The notes under the pieces were generated by a model. It ran no database searches. It was not told the DNA's origin and saw nothing but the letters and a program-made list of their open reading frames with translations. Position numbers and translations under genes: made by a program. Shown piece after piece: positions 26,463-35,078 of a DNA stretch of 64,000 nt. The DNA is from Ignavibacteriota bacterium (GTDB lineage: Bacteria; Bacteroidota; Ignavibacteria; SZUA-365): positions 248,001 through 312,000 of the forward strand of contig JACRFB010000040.1 in NCBI GenBank assembly GCA_016218045.1, given 5' to 3'. How positions within the stretch are numbered: the stretch's first letter is position 1; every line of letters begins with the position of its first letter.

Positions 26463-27695
26463 TCAGGAAACGTAGTCGAGAATACGCTGCTCGCCCGTGA
26501 GCGCGCGTTTTGCTGTCAGATCCTGGCTCACTTCCAGCGTGCCGAGATACTCGCCGTCGATGCCGCGCACCGCGAAATATTCGATGTGGATGAACTTGCC
26601 GCCAAGGGTGATCCAAAAGGCGGCGCGGTCCTGCGTCCCGCTCCGGAAATCGTCGAGAATTTTCTGAACAACATGGACGCTCGACGGGGGATGGCAGAAC
26701 TGCACCTTCCTCCCGAGTATTGCCCGGTTCCGGTCGAAAATGCGCTCCCGGCCCTGCGTGAAATATCGGACTGTGTCATCCTTATCTACCCAGGTAAGAT
26801 CCACCGGCAGTGTGTTCAATACGGCGGTCAGTTCCGGCAGCGAAAAGCTTCCGCTCGGCATCTGTATACGTTCGCCGACCGGACCCGCGGGCACGACTCC
26901 TTCACCCAGGTCGGGTTTCCATTCGTCGCGCGGATCAACGAGGCAGAATCCGATTTCGGGACTCTGCCGCGCAATTTCGAACCATTCCACATCGGTCAGC
27001 CGGTCGAGACACATCGGGAAAAGTATCTGTTCCTCCTTGAACACCATTTCCTGAATGCCTTTGATCGCGGGCTTCAGAACCAACTCCGACACGGTGAATA
27101 CTTCGTCCACCGTCAGCTCTCCGGCCTGCGCGAGCACCTCCGACGCGGCGCGGAGCTGATCGCGAATCTGGTCATGTTTCGCCCACATGACCGTGGGTGG
27201 GCCTGTCACTCCGTATTTCTCGAGGTACGGGAAGACAAGATTCTCCTTGCGTCGGTAGTGTGTGTCCACACCCATGAGCCGGTTGAATACCGGTCGGATG
27301 GTGTTGATCGCATCGGCGAGCGCGTTCTGCTCGGTCACCGAGTCGAGTTCGGCCAGCAGTGGGCGGAGCGCGTCGATCTCGCCTTCCAGCGCGCGGTTTT
27401 CCTCCATGAAGGTATGCACCGGATGGCCCGGGGCGACGTCCTTCATGCCTGCCAGCGATATGTTGCCCTTGAGCACTTCGCCGTGCATGTCGCAGAGGTT
27501 GATTACCTCTTCGTGGGGCAGGCCCTCGTTCATCAATTCCTGCTCCACTTCCACGACAAGTCCGTAGGGGACCTCGCCGAGCATTTCCGACACGCGCGCT
27601 TTCACATCCGCAGTGTCGTTTGTTTTGTGCAGCTCGCGGATCAGTTCCTTGAGCTGCTGTTTTTTTTGTGCGGTGTTGTCGATCAGTTCACTCAT
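26463..27695 (-). CDS. DUF438-hemerythrin-PAS protein
   Basis: A 410-residue protein. Residues ~1-95 form a DUF438 domain (ELIRELHKTND...VEVEQELMNEGLPHEEV). Residues ~95-240 form a hemerythrin-like four-helix domain (HPVHTFMEENRALE, HYRRKENLVFPYLEKYG, KHDQIRDQL, EEQILFPM). Residues ~295-405 are PAS-like (LTWVDKDDTVRYF and GRKVQFCHPP). Homologues are linked to nitrosative stress, with the di-iron site sensing or consuming NO or O2. It begins 8 bp after nrfA, so it is part of the operon. Confidence 0.9.
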   Translation of the reverse strand: MSELIDNTAQKKQQLKELIRELHKTNDTADVKARVSEMLGEVPYGLVVEVEQELMNEGLPHEEVINLCDMHGEVLKGNISLAGMKDVAPGHPVHTFMEENRALEGEIDALRPLLAELDSVTEQNALADAINTIRPVFNRLMGVDTHYRRKENLVFPYLEKYGVTGPPTVMWAKHDQIRDQLRAASEVLAQAGELTVDEVFTVSELVLKPAIKGIQEMVFKEEQILFPMCLDRLTDVEWFEIARQSPEIGFCLVDPRDEWKPDLGEGVVPAGPVGERIQMPSGSFSLPELTAVLNTLPVDLTWVDKDDTVRYFTQGRERIFDRNRAILGRKVQFCHPPSSVHVVQKILDDFRSGTQDRAAFWITLGGKFIHIEYFAVRGIDGEYLGTLEVSQDLTAKRALTGEQRILDYVS

Positions 27696-27703
27696 GGTAT
27701 AGG

Positions 27704-29191
27704 TTACTTTTTTTCCTTGGGCATCGCCGCCTGGCGTGCGGCCGCCTTCTTGTCCCATTCGGGCAATACGGTGTTCTTGAATTCAGTTTTTTCGGCAATG
27801 AGTTTCGGCATGTCGAGTCCGATGTACGCCTGCGCCTTTGCCTTGGTGCTGATATCGGGCAGGACGACGGGACCCGTGACACCATGTTTTGCAAGCACAC
27901 GGCTGAGCTGCACGCGCGCCTCCTGCGCACGGTCGATCGACGCGCCGAGCAGACGGCCGGATTCGACGGGCGAGTGGAAGCCCACGCCGTTGGCGGCGGC
28001 GACATAGTCCCAGCGCCACTGCGCCTGACGGATCAGCGCGAGCACGGGCTTCATTTCCGCGTCCGTCGCTCCGGCGTCCCATGCGGCCTTGGCTTCGATG
28101 TGCGCGCGGGCTATCGCACTCTCGGCTGATCCGCGCAATTCCTCGATCTTGTCCTGGCGGTCGTGGACGTTATTAATCAGGTTCTGTTCGCTTTCACGAT
28201 GACACACCTGGCACGAGTTGGCGATATTGTACAGCGGGCTCTGAATCTTGTGATCTGTGAACTTTACGCCGCCCTCGCTGCGGTATGGCATGTGGCAGTC
28301 GGCGCACGACACTCCGCGCTGCGCGTGGATGCCGGTCATGTACAATTCGAAGTCGGGATGCTGCGCCTTGAGGATCGGCGTTTTGCTGAGTTTGTGCTCG
28401 AAGTCCTTGTGCTCCACGCCGTCGTAATACTTCTCCATGTCCTCGGCGGAGAACCCGTTGTCCCACGGGAAGGTGAGATACTTCTCCTCCTTGCCTTTGA
28501 AGTAGTATTCGACGTGACACTGTGCACACACGAGCGAACGCATCTCCTGATGCGTGGCCTTGGTGATATCCTTGCCCATGCGCTGATATGCCTCGATGAG
28601 CGCGGGGCGTGTGATGCGGAGATTCATCGACTTGGGGTCGTGACAGTCCTGGCATCCGATGTTGTTCACAATCTCGCTTCCGAGATTTGCCCACTTGTCC
28701 TTGTAGAAGTCCGCCGCGCCACGCTGTTCGATCACGCGGGGCACGTCGGTGCTCTTGCACGACCAGCAGGTGCCCGGCTGGGGCACACCGGTGCGCAGCG
28801 TGTTCCGTATGTCTTCGATCGCGTGATAGTGGCCGCGCCCCTGGTTGTAATCGCGTGAGAACGCGTAGCCGGCCCAGAGGATCACGAGGTTCGGATACTT
28901 CTCGAGATAATCGATCTTGGCGGATCCTCCGTGTTTGCTCGCGAAGCTCGTGTCGGCCGTGGCGGAATACGTTTCGTACTCGCGCGGGAAGTTCTCGCCC
29001 CAGACCTCATTGCGCGGCTCCCAGTCGTTGATCGGTTTGACCATCTGGTATGCGAGCTGGGCTTCGCCGCGCCTCTCCATGATGGAGGCGCCGAACAAGC
29101 CCACAAGAAATACCACGATGACGGTGGCGAGGAAAATGGCCCAGCCAAGCCAGGGCTTTTCCTGAATCAGATCCATGATGCGACGTTTCAT
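27704..29191 (-). CDS. nrfA: Ammonia-forming cytochrome c nitrite reductase, catalytic subunit
   Basis: A 495-residue pentaheme enzyme reducing nitrite to ammonia with six electrons. The active-site heme motif is CWSCK (142-146), with Lys as the axial ligand. The other hemes are CQDCH (180), CAQCH (222), CADCH (296) and CQVCH (327). Catalytic residues expected near VEYYF and GIHAQRG are present. An uncleaved N-terminal membrane anchor (~15-35) replaces a cleavable signal. It follows nrfH by 69 bp and pairs with it as a quinol-dependent NrfHA complex on the periplasmic face. Confidence 0.97.
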   Translation of the reverse strand: MKRRIMDLIQEKPWLGWAIFLATVIVVFLVGLFGASIMERRGEAQLAYQMVKPINDWEPRNEVWGENFPREYETYSATADTSFASKHGGSAKIDYLEKYPNLVILWAGYAFSRDYNQGRGHYHAIEDIRNTLRTGVPQPGTCWSCKSTDVPRVIEQRGAADFYKDKWANLGSEIVNNIGCQDCHDPKSMNLRITRPALIEAYQRMGKDITKATHQEMRSLVCAQCHVEYYFKGKEEKYLTFPWDNGFSAEDMEKYYDGVEHKDFEHKLSKTPILKAQHPDFELYMTGIHAQRGVSCADCHMPYRSEGGVKFTDHKIQSPLYNIANSCQVCHRESEQNLINNVHDRQDKIEELRGSAESAIARAHIEAKAAWDAGATDAEMKPVLALIRQAQWRWDYVAAANGVGFHSPVESGRLLGASIDRAQEARVQLSRVLAKHGVTGPVVLPDISTKAKAQAYIGLDMPKLIAEKTEFKNTVLPEWDKKAAARQAAMPKEKK

Positions 29192-29260
29192 AGGTGTGTG
29201 GGATTATGGTGTCTGTATGCGTGAATGAAAATGCTGACCCTGTGCCGTCGGTCCGCCGCG

Positions 29261-29860
29261 TCAACGCACGGGGGAGGACGATGTGCGCACATCTTTTTCG
29301 AGCCATTCCGGAACGATCGTCGTGGGAATCGGCACACGCGCGTACGGTGTGGACGCAAGACTGTTGACGCGGCCGTGCGGCACCTCGCGATGGCAGTGCC
29401 AGCAGTACACACCCTCTCCTGCGCGGGCATCGTGTCCCGTCATGGAGGTGAGCGAAACCGTGTGCAGAAGCTTATCGTGGCACCGCTTGCAATTCTCCTG
29501 CACGGCGTCGGCCCCGGCCTCCTTGATCTGTATCACTTGCGGCTCGAGCCGCAGGGTGAACATCGTCGCGTGACGCAATCCGTCCTGGGCTTTAAATGCA
29601 TAGGTCCGGACGATGTTATCCTGCGGCACGTGGCAGTCGTTGCATGTTGCCACACGGCCGTGACTGCCATGCTGCCATGTCGCGTACTGCGGCGCCATCA
29701 CATGGCAGTTCATACACGCCGCCGGATCGTTCGACATGTAGGATGTCGCGTTGGAAATGTGCAGCACCACGCCTCCGAGTCCGACGAGTATGCCGAGAAG
29801 CACAAGCACGGGGAATCGCCAGGCCGGAGGCGGGATGAAGAAACGGAGAAGTGATTTCAT
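29261..29860 (-). CDS. nrfH: Cytochrome c nitrite reductase small subunit, quinol dehydrogenase
   Basis: A 199-residue NapC/NirT-family tetraheme cytochrome. One N-terminal membrane helix (~16-36) precedes four heme sites: CMNCH, CNDCH, CKRCH and CWHCH. It takes electrons from menaquinol and passes them to NrfA. The ATG at 29860 has AGAGGAT upstream. It stands directly upstream of nrfA, the standard order. Confidence 0.95.
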   Translation of the reverse strand: MKSLLRFFIPPPAWRFPVLVLLGILVGLGGVVLHISNATSYMSNDPAACMNCHVMAPQYATWQHGSHGRVATCNDCHVPQDNIVRTYAFKAQDGLRHATMFTLRLEPQVIQIKEAGADAVQENCKRCHDKLLHTVSLTSMTGHDARAGEGVYCWHCHREVPHGRVNSLASTPYARVPIPTTIVPEWLEKDVRTSSSPVR

Positions 29861-29901
29861 ACGTGCATCCTCTCTGGTTTCGCCTTCTGCGGTGGAACCT
29901 T

Positions 29902-31128
29902 CTAGAAGTTGACAGTGGTCATGGCATAGGCCCAGTTCGTGGTCTTGCGACCGGGCAGCATGATGCGGTCCTTCGCTCCGTCGAACACGGCATACCCGGC
30001 GCTCATCTGCACGGCCTCGGCGACCGTCCAGGTGACGTATGTATCGAGTTCCATACCGATCGACCCGGTGGTCTCAGGCGCTGCGCCGGGCAGCGCCACG
30101 GGATCGCTGGCGGTGCTGAACAGATGCACATCGGCGTTCACTCCGAGCGAGCCGGCGGGTTTTGCGCTGACCTGGAAATAGAGATCGTTCAGTCCCAGGT
30201 CCAATGCCGTCGAAGGGAAATAATCCATGTGTCCGTATTTGGCGTGATTGCTTGCGTACAGCGTGTTGAAGACGCCGTACGTCTTCGATGCCGGATCCGT
30301 GTCCTTGCCCGAGAGGCGGTCGAAGCCGACGCCGATCCGAAGCGCGGATCCTTCGTCGATGGTATATCCGGCGCGGAGACCGAGCATGTGTGCTCCGATA
30401 CTAAACGTCCCGTTGCGCATGATATAGTCGCCGAACTGGTAGGCGCCGTCGATGGAGTAGTCGAATCCACTATACGCGCCTTGCACCTGCAGCCACGCGG
30501 TGTAACGATTCTGGCGCACCGCCGTGTCCTTCGGATTGTCGAACACCAACAGCAGTTGCGCTGTGCTCCCGGCGCCCGCGGGCTTCCACGCCGCCGCGAG
30601 TCCCGAAGCGAACACGTCGCGATTGTACGACGTGCCGTTGTCGTTCCGCGCCACCGCCGCGCCAAACACCTCGGCCGACACCGCGCCCGACCGGTATGTC
30701 ACCATGCCCGCGTCGAACGACTGGCTGAAATTGTTCCACTCGATGGGGCCGATCAAACGCTCATTGCCCCAGGCGAAGACCTGCCGGCCAAGTCGGAAGC
30801 CGAATGCGGACTCGCTCAGACTCGCAACCTCTACATACCCCTGCCGCAGATCGAACGCCGGTGAACCCGTGTTCAACGTCGACTTCTTTTGTCCGAACGT
30901 GCGGGCATCCTGCACTTCGACGGCGACCTGGACGTTGGGATTCAGCCGCGCCAGCGCTTTCAGCCGTGTGCGCAGGAGATGAAAGACGTCGGGATTCTGA
31001 CCAATGCGGAAGCTCTTTGCATCCAATTCGCTCCGCTCGCGAAGCTGGCCGGAAAAACGAATCTCCTGCGCGGACGAGGAGCTGAGGACGCACAAGAGCG
31101 CTGTGAGAACGATCAGGAGGTGTTTCAT
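29902..31128 (-). CDS. Alginate-export-type outer-membrane beta-barrel porin
   Basis: A 408-residue protein with a signal peptide (MKHLLIVLTALLCVLSSSSAQ). The body has alternating beta strands and the Alginate_exp/AlgE-like features RFSGQLRERSE, RTRLKALARLN, GFRLGRQVFAWGNERLIG and a C-terminal aromatic residue (…TTVNF). It is a likely 18-stranded anion or solute channel. Alginate export is improbable here, because it lies between a membrane polyferredoxin and nrfH; passage of nitrite or related anions is more likely (inference). The ATG at 31128 is followed by a normal signal peptide. Confidence 0.85.
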   Translation of the reverse strand: MKHLLIVLTALLCVLSSSSAQEIRFSGQLRERSELDAKSFRIGQNPDVFHLLRTRLKALARLNPNVQVAVEVQDARTFGQKKSTLNTGSPAFDLRQGYVEVASLSESAFGFRLGRQVFAWGNERLIGPIEWNNFSQSFDAGMVTYRSGAVSAEVFGAAVARNDNGTSYNRDVFASGLAAAWKPAGAGSTAQLLLVFDNPKDTAVRQNRYTAWLQVQGAYSGFDYSIDGAYQFGDYIMRNGTFSIGAHMLGLRAGYTIDEGSALRIGVGFDRLSGKDTDPASKTYGVFNTLYASNHAKYGHMDYFPSTALDLGLNDLYFQVSAKPAGSLGVNADVHLFSTASDPVALPGAAPETTGSIGMELDTYVTWTVAEAVQMSAGYAVFDGAKDRIMLPGRKTTNWAYAMTTVNF

Positions 31129-31216
31129 GACGGGTTTCGTGATAATAGGAGTTTGTATTGCTGAAATATCAGTATTTGACCGGATGCTTCCTATGGCTGC
31201 GCACGCGACGCCGGGA

Positions 31217-32293
31217 TCAGTGTTCCGACTCGGCAATACGCGTTGCTTCTTCCGACGGCGCACTTCCCTGGTTGTGCTGATAGATCGGATTATCGATATC
31301 CTTGATGCGGCGGCTGTACTCCTGCTCGGTCACGCTGCTTTTCCAATTGCCGCTGAGCATTGCACCGCCCGTGACGAGCAGGAAAAGGGTGATGATGGTG
31401 ACCGCGAGCCGCACCGGCGTCACCTCGAATCGCGCGCGGGGTTTCGCCTTGAGTTGCAGCGTGTTTTTCACGGGACAGATGTCGACACACGCCAGACAGC
31501 TCGTGCATTCGTCCGACATCACCACGCGGGCAACGTCCACACGAATCGCGGCGGGGCAGACCTTGGTGCACTTCGAGCAGTCGATGCAGGTGTCCGGATT
31601 GCGTGTGATACGGAAGGGACTGAACAGGCCGGCAAATCCGAGCAGCGCGCCGTAGGGACACAGGTAGCGACACCAGAAATTCTTGATGGGCAGCGACAGC
31701 AGCACGAGCGCCACAAGTATGATGACGGCTGTGCGCGACAGGTCGGTAAAAAAGAGCATCATCTTCACATCGGCCACGCGGTTGTAGGGGCTTTCGAGAA
31801 ATGCGCCCAGTGACGCGGCATCCATCTGGAAGAATACCACATACACAAGAAACGAGAGCAGGAGGTACTTCACAGCCCGCAACGGAATATCGAGCCACTT
31901 CCACGGTGTAAAATTCCTGCCGAACAGCTTCCTGCCGAATTCGCCGATGTTCTCGGACAGGGTCCCTATCGGACAGAACCAACTGCAGAACGATTTTTTA
32001 AAGACGATCGACATGCCCAGTATCGCGGCGAGGATCACGGTGCCGGCGGGATGGACTCCATGAAAGTCGCCCGTCTGTATCCAATACCAGAAACTCATGA
32101 GAGCGCTGATCGGGAGAAATCCTTCAACTCCCGGAGGCCTGTTCACCGGCGGCACTGCGCCGCTGCTGTGCGCATGGTGCCACAGGACAAATTCCACTCC
32201 TATCCACAGGCAAAGGACTATAAACGCGCTCTGTACCCAAAATCGGAGCTGCTGGCCCTTCCCAACGCTTCGTCGTTCAAACTGCTTTTTCAT
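31217..32293 (-). CDS. Membrane-bound polyferredoxin (NapH/YccM-like 4Fe-4S protein)
   Basis: A 358-residue protein with about five membrane helices. Two CxxxCP motifs face the membrane part (CSWFCP and CRYLCPYG). Two 4Fe-4S ferredoxin clusters follow (CIDCSKCTKVCP and CTSCLACVDICP). A last helix precedes a short polar tail ending in IAESEH. The family moves electrons between the quinone pool, cytoplasm and periplasmic reductases, as in NapH or NosR. As the first gene of the nitrite operon it probably supplies or balances electrons for NrfHA or the octaheme cytochrome (inference). Confidence 0.9.
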   Translation of the reverse strand: MKKQFERRSVGKGQQLRFWVQSAFIVLCLWIGVEFVLWHHAHSSGAVPPVNRPPGVEGFLPISALMSFWYWIQTGDFHGVHPAGTVILAAILGMSIVFKKSFCSWFCPIGTLSENIGEFGRKLFGRNFTPWKWLDIPLRAVKYLLLSFLVYVVFFQMDAASLGAFLESPYNRVADVKMMLFFTDLSRTAVIILVALVLLSLPIKNFWCRYLCPYGALLGFAGLFSPFRITRNPDTCIDCSKCTKVCPAAIRVDVARVVMSDECTSCLACVDICPVKNTLQLKAKPRARFEVTPVRLAVTIITLFLLVTGGAMLSGNWKSSVTEQEYSRRIKDIDNPIYQHNQGSAPSEEATRIAESEH

Positions 32294-32362
32294 CTACGAG
32301 GTGCTTTCTGTCTTGTAATTCTGAACGTCCGCCGCACTTGGGCCGCGGACACGTGCTTGTTG

Positions 32363-32836
32363 TCAGGCGGATGTGAGTCGCGTCTCCATCAACGAGGTGA
32401 CGGGGTCGAGCAGTGACGCTATTTTGCTGCGTGAGATCGGGAGCAGATCCTCGAGTGATTCCTTCGAGAGCATGTCCCGGATCGTATTCCGCAATTCACC
32501 CCAGATCTGATGGACCGGGCAGGGATGCTCGTCGCCGCAGTTGGGGAAACCCAGGACACACCGGCAAAACAATTGGTCGCCGTCTATCGCCTGCACGATA
32601 TCGAACAACCTGATGGCCGATGGCTCGCCGTTGAGCGTGAAACCCCCGCTGCTTCCCTTGAACGACTGCAGGATTCCCTTTTCGCTGAGTGTCTGCAGTA
32701 TCTTCGCGAGAAAATGCACCGGAATCTGAAGCTCCTGGGCTATCTCCTTGATACCCACACGGCGCTCGTGCTGCGTTGCGATGAATAACGCCGCCTGCAT
32801 GCCGTATTCACATCCTTTTGAGAAAATTATAGCCAT
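32363..32836 (-). CDS. Rrf2-family regulator with Fe-S-type cysteines (NsrR-like)
   Basis: A 157-residue regulator. The N-terminal winged helix is typical (MAIIFSKGCEYGMQAALF, then GGFTLN). Cysteines Cys93, Cys100 and Cys106 (CRCVLGFPNCGDEHPCP) match the cluster ligands of IscR/NsrR-type proteins; Cys91 is extra. It stands directly upstream of the nitrite operon on the same strand, so a role in sensing nitric oxide or cluster damage is likely. Whether it is truly NsrR cannot be proved from sequence. Its own promoter lies at 32865-32896. Confidence 0.92.
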   Translation of the reverse strand: MAIIFSKGCEYGMQAALFIATQHERRVGIKEIAQELQIPVHFLAKILQTLSEKGILQSFKGSSGGFTLNGEPSAIRLFDIVQAIDGDQLFCRCVLGFPNCGDEHPCPVHQIWGELRNTIRDMLSKESLEDLLPISRSKIASLLDPVTSLMETRLTSA

Positions 32837-32864
32837 ATCGATAATCGAGTCTTTTATCTACATT

Positions 32865-32896
32865 CAAACATAACACAAGACATGGAGCGTGTCAAG
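32865..32896 (-). promoter_or_regulatory. Candidate promoter of the Rrf2 regulator and nitrite operon
   Basis: On the minus strand CTTGACA (32890-32896) and TATGTTTG (32865-32872) are separated by 17 bp measured from TTGACA. The upstream element is a full sigma-70 -35 box and the downstream one fits the Bacteroidota -7 pattern TAnnTTTG. The start codon of the regulator lies 28 bp further on. No other strong promoter was seen before the polyferredoxin gene, so the whole operon may be read from here. Confidence 0.65.
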
Positions 32897-33034
32897 CATT
32901 TTTTTTCATCCATCGAGTCCTGTTTTCATGCGTGTCGCTCTGTATTTTATTGTCCTCAACCTGTTCTCCAGAATTTGAGCGCGACCAGTATGCACCTTTA
33001 CGCTGCCACCACGATACAGCCATCACGACCCAGC

Positions 33035-33751
33035 ATGCATCTGCGGGCGGGATTATTCCTGCTTGTGGCAGCGTGTTGTGTGTTAACGCAGTATCAGGCG
33101 GAGGCACAGTCCGCGCGAGCGGCAGCCACGATTCGGGGAAATGTTGTTGCCACCACGCACGAATCACCTGAAGACGCGGTGCGCCGTTTCGCGCTTCTTA
33201 ACAAATACGCGATTGCGAAGGCGCTCGCCGCCGCTTCGGACAGTGCAACGGAAGGACGTCCGACACTCGCTGAAAAAGTGGTTGTCTACCTCGAGAGCCC
33301 GGTGTTCAAAGGCATGAAATTCCCGGCGTCGGCAAAAAGACCCGTACTCGATCAGCGGGGCATGCAGTTCCGGCCCCAGGTGCTCGCAATACTTGCGGGG
33401 ACCACCGTCGAATTCCCGAATCAGGATAATGTGTTCCACAATGTCTTTTCGTATTCCGAGCCAGGGGACTTCGATCTCGGACGATATCCCAAGGGTGATT
33501 CGAGATCCGTCCGTTTTGATACGCCCGGCATCGTGCGTGTGTACTGCGACATCCACGCATCGATGAACGCGATCATCCTGGTGCTGGACAATCCTTTTTT
33601 TTCCGCTCCGGATGAACGGGGCATGTATGAGATCTCCGACATACCACCGGGCGAGTATGTGGTCCACTGCTGGTATGGACGCGCGCATGTATCACAACGT
33701 ACGGTGACGCTGCGTCCTGGCGACAATCTGACAATTGATTTTGTGCTGTGA
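33035..33751 (+). CDS. Exported cupredoxin-like protein (methylamine-utilization/plastocyanin type)
   Basis: A 238-residue exported protein with signal peptide 1-~25. The C-terminal ~120 residues are cupredoxin-like, with a plausible type-1 copper site: His135 (NVFHNVFS), Cys171, His174 and Met177 (VYCDIHASM). The last part (GMYEISDIPPGEYVVHCWYG) looks like a carboxypeptidase-regulatory-like beta domain. ATG at 32990 is an alternative start that adds 15 residues before the signal peptide. It precedes a porin and a two-component system. Electron transfer or copper handling in the periplasm is likely but unproven. Confidence 0.8.
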   Translation: MHLRAGLFLLVAACCVLTQYQAEAQSARAAATIRGNVVATTHESPEDAVRRFALLNKYAIAKALAAASDSATEGRPTLAEKVVVYLESPVFKGMKFPASAKRPVLDQRGMQFRPQVLAILAGTTVEFPNQDNVFHNVFSYSEPGDFDLGRYPKGDSRSVRFDTPGIVRVYCDIHASMNAIILVLDNPFFSAPDERGMYEISDIPPGEYVVHCWYGRAHVSQRTVTLRPGDNLTIDFVL

Positions 33752-33896
33752 GGCGCGGATGTCCTGTCGAATACGCGTTCAACCTCACGATACCCCGTAC
33801 ACGCCGCCACGAGTCTCGCCACGCGCCGCGCAGATCGTGCCGGGAGTCGCATCGTCTCATGCCATTCCAGCGACACACGATTCACCGGAGTCGACC

Positions 33897-35078
33897 ATGG
33901 CCACTCCATCTCCACACACACCATCACGCAGGCCTTCGGCGATGCTTCTGCACACTCTGTTGACCGGCTCGATCCTTTTCCTTTTGATACACGGACAGGT
34001 GTTGTCTCAAATTGTGTTCAGCGGCGAAGCGGCCGTTCATGGTATACAGACGGATCGCACGATATCAAACCGTACGACGGCACAGGGACGGGCCACGTTC
34101 GGTTGGAGGGTTGATTTTTTTGCCGATGCAATCGTGGCTGAAAACGTCTCCTTCCTCAGCGGACTCCGTGTGTTCCAAAACGAGGATCCGACCTTCGACT
34201 TTCTCGCGATTCGAGTGATGGATCTCCCTCTCGGCCTCAATCTCCAGGTTGGAAAATTCGACATCCCTTTCGGCAATCTCGGTGAACGACGTTTCGCGAT
34301 GCGGAACACCTTGTACAGTCTCCCCGCTCCGTACGACTATTCCACCGCCCTGCCGGCCGAACGCGTTCCGACGCAGGACTTGCAACGCCGTCGTGGCGCC
34401 GGAGGCGGCATGCGTCTCATGGATTTCGGCATCTACGACATCGGCGCGATGGTGTACGGTTCCTCTGGCATCGTCGGTTTCGCCGCAGCGCTCACAAATG
34501 GTACTGTAAGCGCGCCCGGGAATCGTGCGCTGAATACGAATGGCGACTTCGGGAAGGTCCTGCGAATCACCGTCGAACCGCTACAGGGTTGGATTCTGGG
34601 CGGCGGCTTGTGCTTCGGTGCCTATCTCGCCGATGCGGCGCAGGACTCTGCGCGCCTCGGCCGTGTGGTGAACGTCCGGGACTACAAACAATACACTGCC
34701 GAAATCGATGCCGAGGTGACGATCGGCCATCTTGCCGTGTACGCGCAGGGTACCTGGTCCGATTCACGGTACCCGCTCGAACAGCGCGATGAACACTTCC
34801 GCGCTCTCGGGTATAACGCGGAAGTCTCGTACGCGGTCTCACCACGCCTCACGCTTGCCACCCGTCTGAGTGGAATCACGTTTGACGACGCCCGCCTCGA
34901 CGACACGCAGGCGCAGGCCTCCGCGTGGGACGACGACATACTGGACATCGAAAGCGGACTTGTGTACCGTATCGACAGAAACGTGCTTGCAAAACTCGCC
35001 TGGCGGCATTCCCGGCTCGCCGCGACACAAAGCAAAATCAGCGATCAGATCGTTTCGCAGCTCGCCGTCCGATTCTGA
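33897..35078 (+). CDS. Outer-membrane porin-like beta-barrel protein
   Basis: A 393-residue protein with a signal sequence after a short polar N-terminus (LLHTLLTGSILFLLIHG). The mature part is strand-rich: GWRVDFFADAIVAENVS, LNLQVGKFDIPFGNLGERRF, FGIYDIGAMVYG, and a C-terminal Phe (SQLAVRF) as expected for barrel assembly. It resembles OprO/OprP-like or uncharacterised porins. The ATG at 33897 has GGAG 7 bp upstream. Its stop is directly followed by the ATG of the histidine kinase (TGAATG), implying translational coupling. Confidence 0.78.
   Translation: MATPSPHTPSRRPSAMLLHTLLTGSILFLLIHGQVLSQIVFSGEAAVHGIQTDRTISNRTTAQGRATFGWRVDFFADAIVAENVSFLSGLRVFQNEDPTFDFLAIRVMDLPLGLNLQVGKFDIPFGNLGERRFAMRNTLYSLPAPYDYSTALPAERVPTQDLQRRRGAGGGMRLMDFGIYDIGAMVYGSSGIVGFAAALTNGTVSAPGNRALNTNGDFGKVLRITVEPLQGWILGGGLCFGAYLADAAQDSARLGRVVNVRDYKQYTAEIDAEVTIGHLAVYAQGTWSDSRYPLEQRDEHFRALGYNAEVSYAVSPRLTLATRLSGITFDDARLDDTQAQASAWDDDILDIESGLVYRIDRNVLAKLAWRHSRLAATQSKISDQIVSQLAVRF

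Noticed and set aside
26289-28007. 572-residue open frame opposite the DUF438 and nrfA genes
   Set aside because: Crosses two well-supported genes and has His/Arg-rich shadow composition.
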